Assembly: GCA_030522415.1 (NCBI GenBank)
Contig: CM060109.1
Span: 521,001 to 585,000 of the forward strand
From: Channallabes apus
Taxonomy: Eukaryota > Chordata > Actinopteri > Siluriformes > Clariidae
Length of the DNA stretch: 64,000 nt
Reading direction: 5' to 3'
Positions within the stretch are counted from its first letter, which is position 1; every line of letters begins with the position of its first letter. The translations under genes were made by a program, and so were the position numbers. The notes under the pieces were generated by a model. That model saw nothing but the letters and a program-made list of their open reading frames with translations. It ran no database searches and was not told where the DNA came from. Shown in pieces: positions 1 through 11,182 of this stretch.

Positions 1-153
1 CCAATCATCAAATTGCTGCATCTAAAGAGGGAGTTGAAGGGCATGCAGTAAGATGAGATCGTTTGTTGGACTGAAATTTGATTGAACACGTATTCATAAT
101 CTTAAACTTGTGGATGAAAGTCGCATCATCCGCTCAGCATAATGAAATCATAG

Positions 154-230
154 CCCGTGGCTCCAGGTCCGGAGACTAGCGACCTTCAATTGACTTAAGA
201 GTTGAAAAAATGCTTGTCTCATGCACAGCA
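154..230 (-). pseudogene. Degenerate tRNA-like segment A (possibly tRNA-Lys CTT derived)
   Basis: Read on the - strand this holds AGCAT, ACTCTTAA and GGTCG in the order and approximate spacing of a vertebrate tRNA-Lys (CTT) from its D-stem to its variable loop. A T-arm-like stretch CTAGT-CTCCGGA-CCTGG follows. The A box is not recognisable and the anticodon loop is interrupted, so this cannot be a working tRNA. The Lys assignment is an inference from short matches; elongator tRNA-Met is an alternative. Present once per unit. Confidence 0.35.
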
Positions 231-267
231 TTAAAAAATAATACAACTTTAGCATCTAGTATGCTAA

Positions 268-340
268 GGGGAATTAGCTCAAGTGGTAGAGCGCTCGCTT
301 AGCATGCGAGAGGTAGCAGGATCGATGCCCGCATTCTCCA
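268..340 (+). tRNA. tRNA-Ala (AGC), unit 1, A51 variant
   Basis: 73-nt cloverleaf: acceptor GGGGAAT/ATTCTCC with discriminator A, D-stem GCTC/GAGC, anticodon stem CTCGC/GCGAG around TTAGCAT (anticodon AGC), T-arm with loop ATCGATG typical of eukaryotic tRNA-Ala. A box TAGCTCAAGTGG and B box GGATCGATGCC are present for Pol III. No CCA is encoded, as expected in eukaryotes. This copy has A51 instead of G51, giving an A-C mismatch in the middle of the T-stem (GCAGG/CCCGC); the copy may be less stable. Confidence 0.85.
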
Positions 341-342
341 GT

Positions 343-362
343 GTCTCCACACTAGCGGAGAC
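343..362 (+). other. Hairpin in the tRNA-Ala 3' trailer (representative)
   Basis: GTCTCC and GGAGAC form a perfect 6-bp stem with an 8-nt loop, starting two bases after the tRNA-Ala discriminator. It lies between the tRNA and the first strong T-run, so it would be part of the primary transcript. Repeated in most units; partly lost in the last units. Confidence 0.6.
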
Positions 363-375
363 TGAGGCCTGACTA

Positions 376-383
376 TTTTTTTT
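376..383 (+). terminator. T8 run, likely Pol III terminator for tRNA-Ala (representative)
   Basis: The first run of four or more T after tRNA-Ala is a T8 tract 36 nt past the gene, flanked by two direct copies of aggcctga. Run length varies between about 7 and 9 in other units. The trailer is longer than usual for tRNA genes. Confidence 0.55.
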
Positions 384-466
384 AGGCCTGAGTCGCTTAT
401 AGCTCTCCGCCATAGCAACAACAAAACTCGAGCAGTTCAGAAGCAACAAGTTTCTTGCACACATTG

Positions 467-470
467 AAAA
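467..470 (-). terminator. TTTT terminator for tRNA-Ile (representative)
   Basis: On the - strand the sequence after tRNA-Ile reads CTCCAAAAGG then TTTT, 11 nt past the gene. This is a minimal Pol III terminator. Conserved in all units seen. Confidence 0.55.
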
Positions 471-480
471 CCTTTTGGAG

Positions 481-554
481 TGGCCCATACGGGGATTGAA
501 CCCGCGACCTTGGCGTTATTAGCACCACGCTCTAACCAGCTGAGCTAACCGGCC
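481..554 (-). tRNA. tRNA-Ile (AAT), unit 1, T67 variant
   Basis: 74-nt tRNA on the - strand. Acceptor GGCCGGT, D-stem GCTC/GAGC, anticodon stem TGGTG/CGCCA around CTAATAA (anticodon AAT), T-stem GCGGG, T-loop TTCAATC, discriminator A. It closely matches vertebrate tRNA-Ile(AAU), including the G5-G68 opposition known for this isoacceptor. A box and B box (GGTTCAATCCC) are intact. T67 replaces C67, giving a G-U pair in the acceptor stem. Convergent with tRNA-Ala; the gap between the two genes is 140 bp. Confidence 0.9.
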
Positions 555-920
555 AAGACAGTAAACGACTGGCTTTTCTCAGATCCTCCATCTGTTAAGG
601 AACATCACCTAGTCCAGTGTTTTCACAAGGGAATAAAAATCCCACCAACGTTAATATAAGTCCTCTATGAACTAGCCTAGAAGTAATTGACCTTACCTGC
701 TGGTGGTTCTGATCATGTTGTCTAGAATCCCACGTACAGTCATTGAATAACCCCTCAGCATAAGGATCCAATGTACTTTAGATAGATGTCATGAACACAA
801 ATTTTTAAAACCACCTCCTCATATTTTGACACACTGTCATTAAAATTCCAAAGTCAGCTCCACAAGTTCAACATGTATGTGCCATGCTATAAGCTCCTGA
901 GCATACCTACTGCTTCTGTT

Positions 921-1192
921 ACACATGGGGAGGGTTAAAATCCAGACATCTGCTCTGTGAGACCACTAATAAGCAACCTTTAAACAACTGTACTAACTCA
1001 ACAGACAATCATCAAAATTGTTCATATCAAGTTGTTCTAAGCAAGTAATCAGAAGGAAAACAATTTTCCTTAACGGTGCTCAGCACAAAGAAATCATAGG
1101 CCATGACCCAGGTTTGGAACCTAGGGAACTTCAACTGCCGTAAGCGTTGAAAAACCATGCTTGACTCATGAACAGCATAAAAATAATACAAC
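921..1192 (+). repeat. Spacer half-unit alpha (representative)
   Basis: Runs from acacatgggg to aataatacaac. It aligns along its length with the segment at 1289-1617: both contain the order acacatgg, gagaccacta, caacatttaa/caacctttaa-like, actcaaca, caatcatcaaa, gctcagca, gaaatcata, tRNA-like segment, cagcat, aataatacaac. This indicates an old internal duplication that predates the array. The same pair recurs in every unit. Confidence 0.75.
1099..1177 (-). pseudogene. Degenerate tRNA-like segment B
   Basis: Paralogue of segment A, inside half-unit alpha. On the - strand it has a 6-bp stem TTCAAC/GTTGAA around a 10-nt loop, then a T-arm-like hairpin CTAGG-TTCCAAA-CCTGG whose loop keeps TTC. 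The order resembles anticodon arm, variable loop, T-arm. No acceptor stem pairs convincingly. Present once per unit. Confidence 0.35.
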
Positions 1193-1206
1193 CCAGACAT
1201 CCAATG

Positions 1207-1290
1207 GGAGACTAGGGACCTCCAGGTCCGGAGACTAGGGACCGTCAACTGTCTTATGGGTTGAAGTAACATGCTTGTCTTTTCATGTAC
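1207..1290 (-). pseudogene. Degenerate tRNA-like segment C with a 14-bp direct repeat
   Basis: Third member of the same family, following segment B. On the - strand it has a TCAAC/GTTGA stem and a CTAGT-CTCCGGA-CCTGG arm. On the + strand ggagactagggacc occurs twice (1207-1220 and 1230-1243) separated by 9 bp, a small internal duplication. Present once per unit. Confidence 0.3.
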
Positions 1291-1617
1291 ACATGGCAGG
1301 TCCAAATCCAAGCATCGTCTCTGAGAGACCACTATTAATCAACATTTAACCAACAGTTGTAACTCAACAACCAATCATCAAATTGCTGCATCTAAAGAGG
1401 GAGTTGAAGGGCATGCAGTAAGATGAGATCGTTTGTTGGACTGAAATTTGATTGAACACGTATTCATAATCTTAAACTTGTGGATGAAAGTCACATCATC
1501 CGCTCAGCATAATGAAATCATAGCCCGTGGCTCCAGGTCCGGAGACTAGCGACCTTCAATTGACTTAAGAGTTGAAAAAATGCTTGTCTCATGCACAGCA
1601 TTAAAAAATAATACAAC
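1289..1617 (+). repeat. Spacer half-unit beta (representative)
   Basis: Diverged partner of the segment at 921-1192. It is longer by about 57 bp, mostly in the middle (a stretch around agatgagatcgtttgttgg). It ends 20 bp before tRNA-Ala, so tRNA-Ala sits directly downstream of one half-unit while the other half-unit is followed by a tRNA-like remnant. Confidence 0.75.
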
Positions 1618-1637
1618 TTTAGCATCTAGTATGCTAA

Positions 1638-1695
1638 GGGGAATTAGCTCAAGTGGTAGAGCGAGAGGTAGCAGGATCGATGCCCGCATTCTCCA
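1638..1695 (+). pseudogene. tRNA-Ala pseudogene, unit 2, 15-nt deletion
   Basis: The whole anticodon arm (15 nt including AGC) is missing, with a GCG triplet at each end of the lost segment. A51 is also present. It cannot decode. Confidence 0.9.
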
Positions 1696-1835
1696 GTGTC
1701 TCCACACTAGCGGAGACTGAGGCCTGACTATTTTTTTTAGGCCTGAGTCGCTTATAGCTCTCCGCCATAGCAACAACAAAATTCGAGCAGTTCAGAAGCA
1801 GCAAGTTTCTTGCACACATTGAAAACCTTTTGGAG

Positions 1836-1909
1836 TGGCCCGTACGGGGATTGAACCCGCGACCTTGGCGTTATTAGCACCACGCTCTAACCAGCTGAGC
1901 TAACCGGCC
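1836..1909 (-). tRNA. tRNA-Ile (AAT), unit 2, consensus
   Basis: Consensus sequence with C67, C25 and A37; all stems pair apart from the family-typical G5-G68. This version matches the Gypsy primer-binding site exactly at its 3' end. Confidence 0.93.
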
Positions 1910-2992
1910 AAGACAGTAAACGACTGGCTTTTCTCAGATCCTCCATCTGTTAAGGAACATCACCTAGTCCAGTGTTTTCACAAGGGAATAAAAATCCCAC
2001 CAACGTTAATATAAGTCCTCTATGAACTAGCCTAGAAGTAATTGACCTTACCTGCTGGTGGTTCTGATCATGTTGTCTAGAATCCCACGTACAGTCATTG
2101 AATAACCCCTCAGCATAAGGATCCAATGTACTTTAGATAGATGTCATGAACACAAATTTTTAAAACCACCTCCTCATATTTTGACACACTGTCATTAAAA
2201 TTCCAAAGTCAGCTCCACAAGTTCAACATGTATGTGCCATGCTATAAGCTCCTGAGCATACCTACTGCTTCTGTTACACATGGGGAGGGTTAAAATCCAG
2301 ACATCTGCTCTGTGAGACCACTAATAAGCAACCTTTAAACAACTGTACTAACTCAACAGACAATCATCAAAATTGTTCATATCAAGTTGTTCTAAGCAAG
2401 TAATCAGAAGGAAAACAATTTTCCTTAACGGTGCTCAGCACAAAGAAATCATAGGCCATGACCCAGGTTTGGAACCTAGGGAACTTCAGCTGCCGTAAGC
2501 GTTGAAAAACCATGCTTGACTCATGAACAGCATAAAAATAATACAACCCAGACATCCAATGGGAGACTAGGGACCTCCAGGTCCGGAGACTAGGGACCGT
2601 CAACTGTCTTATGGGTTGAAGTAACATGCTTGTCTTTTCATGTACACATGGCAGGTCCAAATCCAAGCATCGTCTCTGAGAGACCACTATTAATCAACAT
2701 TTAACCAACAGTTGTAACTCAACAACCAATCATCAAATTGCTGCATCTAAAGAGGGAGTTGAAGGGCATGCAGTAAGATGAGATCGTTTGTTGGACTGAA
2801 ATTTGATTGAACACGTATTCATAATCTTAAACTTGTGGATGAAAGTCGCATCATCCGCTCAGCATAATGAAATCATAGCCCGTGGCTCCAGGTCCGGAGA
2901 CTAGCGACCTTCAATTGACTTAAGAGTTGAAAAAATGCTTGTCTCATGCACAGCATTAAAAAATAATACAACTTTAGCATCTAGTATGCTAA

Positions 2993-3065
2993 GGGGAATT
3001 AGCTCAAGTGGTAGAGCGCTCGCTTAGCATGCGAGAGGTAGCAGGATCGATGCCCGCATTCTCCA
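2993..3065 (+). tRNA. tRNA-Ala (AGC), unit 3, A51 variant
   Basis: Full-length, AGC anticodon; single T-stem mismatch A51-C63. Confidence 0.82.
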
Positions 3066-3205
3066 GTGTCTCCACACTAGCGGAGACTGAGGCCTGACTA
3101 TTTTTTTTAGGCCTGAGTCGCTTATAGCTCTCCGCCATAGCAACAACAAAACTCGAGCAGTTCAGAAGCAACAAGTTTCTTGCACACATTGAAAACCTTT
3201 TGGAG

Positions 3206-3279
3206 TGGCCCATACGGGGATTGAACCCGCGACCTTGGCGTTATTAGCACCACGCTCTAACCAGCTGAGCTAACCGGCC
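3206..3279 (-). tRNA. tRNA-Ile (AAT), unit 3, T67 variant
   Basis: Same as the unit 1 copy: G6-U67 wobble, otherwise consensus. Confidence 0.9.
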
Positions 3280-4362
3280 AAGACAGTAAACGACTGGCTT
3301 TTCTCAGATCCTCCATCTGTTAAGGAACATCACCTAGTCCAGTGTTTTCACAAGGGAATAAAAATCCCACCAACGTTAATATAAGTCCTCTATGAACTAG
3401 CCTAGAAGTAATTGACCTTACCTGCTGGTGGTTCTGATCATGTTGTCTAGAATCCCACGTACAGTCATTGAATAACCCCTCAGCATAAGGATCCAATGTA
3501 CTTTAGATAGATGTCATGAACACAAATTTTTAAAACCACCTCCTCATATTTTGACACACTGTCATTAAAATTCCAAAGTCAGCTCCACAAGTTCAACATG
3601 TATGTGCCATGCTATAAGCTCCTGAGCATACCTACTGCTTCTGTTACACATGGGGAGGGTTAAAATCCAGACATCTGCTCTGTGAGACCACTAATAAGCA
3701 ACCTTTAAACAACTGTACTAACTCAACAGACAATCATCAAAATTGTTCATATCAAGTTGTTCTAAGCAAGTAATCAGAAGGAAAACAATTTTCCTTAACG
3801 GTGCTCAGCACAAAGAAATCATAGGCCATGACCCAGGTTTGGAACCTAGGGAACTTCAGCTGCCGTAAGCGTTGAAAAACCATGCTTGACTCATGAACAG
3901 CATAAAAATAATACAACCCAGACATCCAATGGGAGACTAGGGACCTCCAGGTCCGGAGACTAGGGACCGTCAACTGTCTTATGGGTTGAAGTAACATGCT
4001 TGTCTTTTCATGTACACATGGCAGGTCCAAATCCAAGCATCGTCTCTGAGAGACCACTATTAATCAACATTTAACCAACAGTTGTAACTCAACAACCAAT
4101 CATCAAATTGCTGCATCTAAAGAGGGAGTTGAAGGGCATGCAGTAAGATGAGATCGTTTGTTGGACTGAAATTTGATTGAACACGTATTCATAATCTTAA
4201 ACTTGTGGATGAAAGTCGCATCATCCGCTCAGCATAATGAAATCATAGCCCGTGGCTCCAGGTCCGGAGACTAGCGACCTTCAATTGACTTAAGAGTTGA
4301 AAAAATGCTTGTCTCATGCACAGCATTAAAAAATAATACAACTTTAGCATCTAGTATGCTAA

Positions 4363-4435
4363 GGGGAATTAGCTCAAGTGGTAGAGCGCTCGCTTAGCAT
4401 GCGAGAGGTAGCAGGATCGATGCCCGCATTCTCCA
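4363..4435 (+). tRNA. tRNA-Ala (AGC), unit 4, A51 variant
   Basis: Full-length; T-stem mismatch A51-C63 is the only defect. Confidence 0.82.
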
Positions 4436-4575
4436 GTGTCTCCACACTAGCGGAGACTGAGGCCTGACTATTTTTTTTAGGCCTGAGTCGCTTATAGCTC
4501 TCCGCCATAGCAACAACAAAACTCGAGCAGTTCAGAAGCAACAAGTTTCTTGCACACATTGAAAACCTTTTGGAG

Positions 4576-4649
4576 TGGCCCATACGGGGATTGAACCCGC
4601 GACCTTGGCGTTATTAGCACCACGCTCTAACCAGCTGAGCTAACCGGCC
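4576..4649 (-). tRNA. tRNA-Ile (AAT), unit 4, T67 variant
   Basis: G6-U67 wobble, otherwise consensus. Confidence 0.9.
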
Positions 4650-5732
4650 AAGACAGTAAACGACTGGCTTTTCTCAGATCCTCCATCTGTTAAGGAACAT
4701 CACCTAGTCCAGTGTTTTCACAAGGGAATAAAAATCCCACCAACGTTAATATAAGTCCTCTATGAACTAGCCTAGAAGTAATTGACCTTACCTGCTGGTG
4801 GTTCTGATCATGTTGTCTAGAATCCCACGTACAGTCATTGAATAACCCCTCAGCATAAGGATCCAATGTACTTTAGATAGATGTCATGAACACAAATTTT
4901 TAAAACCACCTCCTCATATTTTGACACACTGTCATTAAAATTCCAAAGTCAGCTCCACAAGTTCAACATGTATGTGCCATGCTATAAGCTCCTGAGCATA
5001 CCTACTGCTTCTGTTACACATGGGGAGGGTTAAAATCCAGACATCTGCTCTGTGAGACCACTAATAAGCAACCTTTAAACAACTGTACTAACTCAACAGA
5101 CAATCATCAAAATTGTTCATATCAAGTTGTTCTAAGCAAGTAATCAGAAGGAAAACAATTTTCCTTAACGGTGCTCAGCACAAAGAAATCATAGGCCATG
5201 ACCCAGGTTTGGAACCTAGGGAACTTCAACTGCCGTAAGCGTTGAAAAACCATGCTTGACTCATGAACAGCATAAAAATAATACAACCCAGACATCCAAT
5301 GGGAGACTAGGGACCTCCAGGTCCGGAGACTAGGGACCGTCAACTGTCTTATGGGTTGAAGTAACATGCTTGTCTTTTCATGTACACATGGCAGGTCCAA
5401 ATCCAAGCATCGTCTCTGAGAGACCACTATTAATCAACATTTAACCAACAGTTGTAACTCAACAACCAATCATCAAATTGCTGCATCTAAAGAGGGAGTT
5501 GAAGGGCATGCAGTAAGATGAGATCGTTTGTTGGACTGAAATTTGATTGAACACGTATTCATAATCTTAAACTTGTGGATGAAAGTCGCATCATCCGCTC
5601 AGCATAATGAAATCATAGCCCGTGGCTCCAGGTCCGGAGACTAGCGACCTTCAATTGACTTAAGAGTTGAAAAAATGCTTGTCTCATGCACAGCATTAAA
5701 AAATAATACAACTTTAGCATCTAGTATGCTAA

Positions 5733-5805
5733 GGGGAATTAGCTCAAGTGGTAGAGCGCTCGCTTAGCATGCGAGAGGTAGCGGGATCGATGCCCGCATT
5801 CTCCA
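5733..5805 (+). tRNA. tRNA-Ala (AGC), unit 5, intact
   Basis: First copy in the window with the restored T-stem GCGGG/CCCGC. All four stems pair (one G-U in the acceptor), so it is a good candidate for a working gene. Confidence 0.93.
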
Positions 5806-5945
5806 GTGTCTCCACACTAGCGGAGACTGAGGCCTGACTATTTTTTTTAGGCCTGAGTCGCTTATAGCTCTCCGCCATAGCAACAACAAAACTCGAGCAG
5901 TTCAGAAGCAACAAGTTTCTTGCACACATTGAAAACCTTTTGGAG

Positions 5946-6019
5946 TGGCCCATACGGGGATTGAACCCGCGACCTTGGCGTTATTAGCACCACGCTCTAA
6001 CCAGCTGAGCTAACCGGCC
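5946..6019 (-). tRNA. tRNA-Ile (AAT), unit 5, T67 variant
   Basis: G6-U67 wobble, otherwise consensus. Confidence 0.9.
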
Positions 6020-7102
6020 AAGACAGTAAACGACTGGCTTTTCTCAGATCCTCCATCTGTTAAGGAACATCACCTAGTCCAGTGTTTTCACAAGGGAATA
6101 AAAATCCCACCAACGTTAATATAAGTCCTCTATGAACTAGCCTAGAAGTAATTGACCTTACCTGCTGGTGGTTCTGATCATGTTGTCTAGAATCCCACGT
6201 ACAGTCATTGAATAACCCCTCAGCATAAGGATCCAATGTACTTTAGATAGATGTCATGAACACAAATTTTTAAAACCACCTCCTCATATTTTGACACACT
6301 GTCATTAAAATTCCAAAGTCAGCTCCACAAGTTCAACATGTATGTGCCATGCTATAAGCTCCTGAGCATACCTACTGCTTCTGTTACACATGGGGAGGGT
6401 TAAAATCCAGACATCTGCTCTGTGAGACCACTAATAAGCAACCTTTAAACAACTGTACTAACTCAACAGACAATCATCAAAATTGTTCATATCAAGTTGT
6501 TCTAAGCAAGTAATCAGAAGGAAAACAATTTTCCTTAACGGTGCTCAGCACAAAGAAATCATAGGCCATGACCCAGGTTTGGAACCTAGGGAACTTCAAC
6601 TGCCGTAAGCGTTGAAAAACCATGCTTGACTCATGAACAGCATAAAAATAATACAACCCAGACATCCAATGGGAGACTAGGGACCTCCAGGTCCGGAGAC
6701 TAGGGACCGTCAACTGTCTTATGGGTTGAAGTAACATGCTTGTCTTTTCATGTACACATGGCAGGTCCAAATCCAAGCATCGTCTCTGAGAGACCACTAT
6801 TAATCAACATTTAACCAACAGTTGTAACTCAACAACCAATCATCAAATTGCTGCATCTAAAGAGGGAGTTGAAGGGCATGCAGTAAGATGAGATCGTTTG
6901 TTGGACTGAAATTTGATTGAACACGTATTCATAATCTTAAACTTGTGGATGAAAGTCACATCATCCGCTCAGCATAATGAAATCATAGCCCGTGGCTCCA
7001 GGTCCGGAGACTAGCGACCTTCAATTGACTTAAGAGTTGAAAAAATGCTTGTCTCATGCACAGCATTAAAAAATAATACAACTTTAGCATCTAGTATGCT
7101 AA

Positions 7103-7160
7103 GGGGAATTAGCTCAAGTGGTAGAGCGAGAGGTAGCAGGATCGATGCCCGCATTCTCCA
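7103..7160 (+). pseudogene. tRNA-Ala pseudogene, unit 6, 15-nt deletion
   Basis: Same loss of the anticodon arm as in unit 2, plus A51. Confidence 0.9.
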
Positions 7161-7300
7161 GTGTCTCCACACTAGCGGAGACTGAGGCCTGACTATTTTT
7201 TTTAGGCCTGAGTCGCTTATAGCTCTCCGCCATAGCAACAACAAAATTCGAGCAGTTCAGAAGCAACAAGTTTCTTGCACACATTGAAAACCTTTTGGAG

Positions 7301-7374
7301 TGGCCCGTACGGGGATTGAACCCGCGACCTTGGCGTTATTAGCACCACGCTCTAACCAGCTGAGCTAACCGGCC
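7301..7374 (-). tRNA. tRNA-Ile (AAT), unit 6, consensus
   Basis: Consensus copy with C67 and A37. Confidence 0.93.
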
Positions 7375-8457
7375 AAGACAGTAAACGACTGGCTTTTCTC
7401 AGATCCTCCATCTGTTAAGGAACATCACCTAGTCCAGTGTTTTCACAAGGGAATAAAAATCCCACCAACGTTAATATAAGTCCTCTATGAACTAGCCTAG
7501 AAGTAATTGACCTTACCTGCTGGTGGTTCTGATCATGTTGTCTAGAATCCCACGTACAGTCATTGAATAACCCCTCAGCATAAGGATCCAATGTACTTTA
7601 GATAGATGTCATGAACACAAATTTTTAAAACCACCTCCTCATATTTTGACACACTGTCATTAAAATTCCAAAGTCAGCTCCACAAGTTCAACATGTATGT
7701 GCCATGCTATAAGCTCCTGAGCATACCTACTGCTTCTGTTACACATGGGGAGGGTTAAAATCCAGACATCTGCTCTGTGAGACCACTAATAAGCAACCTT
7801 TAAACAACTGTACTAACTCAACAGACAATCATCAAAATTGTTCATATCAAGTTGTTCTAAGCAAGTAATCAGAAGGAAAACAATTTTCCTTAACGGTGCT
7901 CAGCACAAAGAAATCATAGGCCATGACCCAGGTTTGGAACCTAGGGAACTTCAGCTGCCGTAAGCGTTGAAAAACCATGCTTGACTCATGAACAGCATAA
8001 AAATAATACAACCCAGACATCCAATGGGAGACTAGGGACCTCCAGGTCCGGAGACTAGGGACCGTCAACTGTCTTATGGGTTGAAGTAACATGCTTGTCT
8101 TTTCATGTACACATGGCAGGTCCAAATCCAAGCATCGTCTCTGAGAGACCACTATTAATCAACATTTAACCAACAGTTGTAACTCAACAACCAATCATCA
8201 AATTGCTGCATCTAAAGAGGGAGTTGAAGGGCATGCAGTAAGATGAGATCGTTTGTTGGACTGAAATTTGATTGAACACGTATTCATAATCTTAAACTTG
8301 TGGATGAAAGTCGCATCATCCGCTCAGCATAATGAAATCATAGCCCGTGGCTCCAGGTCCGGAGACTAGCGACCTTCAATTGACTTAAGAGTTGAAAAAA
8401 TGCTTGTCTCATGCACAGCATTAAAAAATAATACAACTTTAGCATCTAGTATGCTAC

Positions 8458-8530
8458 GGGGAATTAGCTCAAGTGGTAGAGTGCTCGCTTAGCATGCGAG
8501 AGGTAGCAGGATCGATGCCCGCATTCTCCA
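8458..8530 (+). tRNA. tRNA-Ala (AGC), unit 7, two changes
   Basis: Full-length. T25 (gtgctcg) weakens the D-stem to a G-U pair, and A51 leaves a T-stem mismatch. The base before the gene is C instead of A. Confidence 0.75.
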
Positions 8531-8670
8531 GTGTCTCCACACTAGCGGAGACTGAGGCCTGACTATTTTTTTTAGGCCTGAGTCGCTTATAGCTCTCCGC
8601 CATAGCAACAACAAAACTCGAGCAGGTCAGAAGCAACAAGTTTCTTGCACACATTGAAAACCTTTTGGAG

Positions 8671-8744
8671 TGGCCCATACGGGGATTGAACCCGCGACCT
8701 TGGCGTTATTAGCACCACGCTCTAACCAGCTGAGCTAACCGGCC
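8671..8744 (-). tRNA. tRNA-Ile (AAT), unit 7, T67 variant
   Basis: G6-U67 wobble, otherwise consensus. Confidence 0.9.
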
Positions 8745-9827
8745 AAGACAGTAAACGACTGGCTTTTCTCAGATCCTCCATCTGTTAAGGAACATCACCT
8801 AGTCCAGTGTTTTCACAAGGGAATAAAAATCCCACCAACGTTAATATAAGTCCTCTATGAACTAGCCTAGAAGTAATTGACCTTACCTGCTGGTGGTTCT
8901 GATCATGTTGTCTAGAATCCCACGTACAGTCATTGAATAACCCCTCAGCATAAGGATCCAATGTACTTTAGATAGATGTCATGAACACAAATTTTTAAAA
9001 CCACCTCCTCATATTTTGACACACTGTCATTAAAATTCCAAAGTCAGCTCCACAAGTTCAACATGTATGTGCCATGCTATAAGCTCCTGAGCATACCTAC
9101 TGCTTCTGTTACACATGGGGAGGGTTAAAATCCAGACATCTGCTCTGTGAGACCACTAATAAGCAACCTTTAAACAACTGTACTAACTCAACAGACAATC
9201 ATCAAAATTGTTCATATCAAGTTGTTCTAAGCAAGTAATCAGAAGGAAAACAATTTTCCTTAACGGTGCTCAGCACAAAGAAATCATAGGCCATGACCCA
9301 GGTTTGGAACCTAGGGAACTTCAGCTGCCGTAAGCGTTGAAAAACCATGCTTGACTCATGAACAGCATAAAAATAATACAACCCAGACATCCAATGGGAG
9401 ACTAGGGACCTCCAGGTCCGGAGACTAGGGACCGTCAACTGTCTTATGGGTTGAAGTAACATGCTTGTCTTTTCATGTACACATGGCAGGTCCAAATCCA
9501 AGCATCGTCTCTGAGAGACCACTATTAATCAACATTTAACCAACAGTTGTAACTCAACAACCAATCATCAAATTGCTGCATCTAAAGAGGGAGTTGAAGG
9601 GCATGCAGTAAGATGAGATCGTTTGTTGGACTGAAATTTGATTGAACACGTATTCATAATCTTAAACTTGTGGATGAAAGTCGCATCATCCGCTCAGCAT
9701 AATGAAATCATAGCCCGTGGCTCCAGGTCCGGAGACTAGCGACCTTCAATTGACTTAAGAGTTGAAAAAATGCTTGTCTCATGCACAGCATTAAAAAATA
9801 ATACAACTTTAGCATCTAGTATGCTAA

Positions 9828-9885
9828 GGGGAATTAGCTCAAGTGGTAGAGCGAGAGGTAGCAGGATCGATGCCCGCATTCTCCA
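9828..9885 (+). pseudogene. tRNA-Ala pseudogene, unit 8, 15-nt deletion
   Basis: Anticodon arm absent, A51 present; identical to the deletion in units 2 and 6. Confidence 0.9.
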
Positions 9886-10025
9886 GTGTCTCCACACTAG
9901 CGGAGACTGAGGCCTGACTATTTTTTTTAGGCCTGAGTCGCTTATAGCTCTCCGCCATAGCAACAACAAAATTCGAGCAGTTCAGAAGCAACAAGTTTCT
10001 TGCACACATTGAAAACCTTTTGGAG

Positions 10026-10099
10026 TGGCCCGTACGGGGATTGAACCCGCGACCTTGGCGTCATTAGCACCACGCTCTAACCAGCTGAGCTAACCGGCC
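10026..10099 (-). tRNA. tRNA-Ile (AAT), unit 8, G37 variant
   Basis: First copy with CTAATGA in the anticodon loop: G37 replaces the conserved A37. Stems are intact. A37 carries t6A in tRNAs reading ANN codons, so this copy may decode poorly. Confidence 0.82.
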
Positions 10100-11182
10100 A
10101 AGACAGTAAACGTCTGGCTTTTCTCAGATCCTCCATCTGTTAAGGAACATCACCTAGTCCAGTGTTTTCACAAGGGAATAAAAATCCCACCAACGTTAAT
10201 ATAAGTCCTCTATGAACTAGCCTAGAAGTAATTGACCTTACCTGCTGGTGGTTCTGATCATGTTGTCTAGAATCCCACGTACAGTCATTGAATAACCCCT
10301 CAGCATAAGGATCCAATGTACTTTAGATAGATGTCATGAACACAAATTTTTAAAACCACCTCCTCATATTTTGACACACTGTCATTAAAATTCCAAAGTC
10401 AGCTCCACAAGTTCAACATGTATGTGCCATGCTATAAGCTCCTGAGCATACCTACTGCTTCTGTTACACATGGGGAGGGTTAAAATCCAGACATCTGCTC
10501 TGTGAGACCACTAATAAGCAACCTTTAAACAACTGTACTAACTCAACAGACAATCATCAAAATTGTTCATATCAAGTTGTTCTAAGCAAGTAATCAGAAG
10601 GAAAACAATTTTCCTTAACGGTGCTCAGCACAAAGAAATCATAGGCCATGACCCAGGTTTGGAACCTAGGGAACTTCAACTGCCGTAAGCGTTGAAAAAC
10701 CATGCTTGACTCATGAACAGCATAAAAATAATACAACCCAGACATCCAATGGGAGACTAGGGACCTCCAGGTCCGGAGACTAGGGACCGTCAACTGTCTT
10801 ATGGGTTGAAGTAACATGCTTGTCTTTTCATGTACACATGGCAGGTCCAAATCCAAGCATCGTCTCTGAGAGACCACTATTAATCAACATTTAACCAACA
10901 GTTGTAACTCAACAACAAATCATCAAATTGCTGCATCTAAAGAGGTAGTTGAAGGGCATGCAGTAAGATGAGATCGTTTGTTGGACTGAAATTTGATTGA
11001 ACACGTATTCATAATCTTAAACTTGGGGATGAAAGTCGCATCATCCGCTCAGCATAATGAAATCATAGCCCGTGGCTCCAGGTCCGGAGACTAGCGACCT
11101 TCAATTGACTTAAGAGTTGAAAAAATGCTTGTCTCATGCACAGCATAAAAAAATAATACAACTTTAGCATCTAGTATGCTAA

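Noticed and set aside
366..391. aggcctga pair around the T8 run as a Rho-independent-type terminator stem
   Set aside because: The two copies are direct, not inverted, apart from the self-complementary aggcct core, and the organism is eukaryotic. Treated as a flanked Pol III T-run instead.
279..488. 61-78-codon frames on the - strand between the two tRNA genes
   Set aside because: They read through tRNA-Ala in antisense and change frame whenever the tRNA has a deletion. No protein signal.
1027..1332. A 101-codon frame on the - strand repeated in almost every unit
   Set aside because: It is conserved only because the units are nearly identical. Differences between copies are mostly amino-acid changing (for example Arg/Lys, Ser/Gly, Asn/Thr), it covers two tRNA-like remnants and half of a spacer duplication, and it resembles no protein I know.
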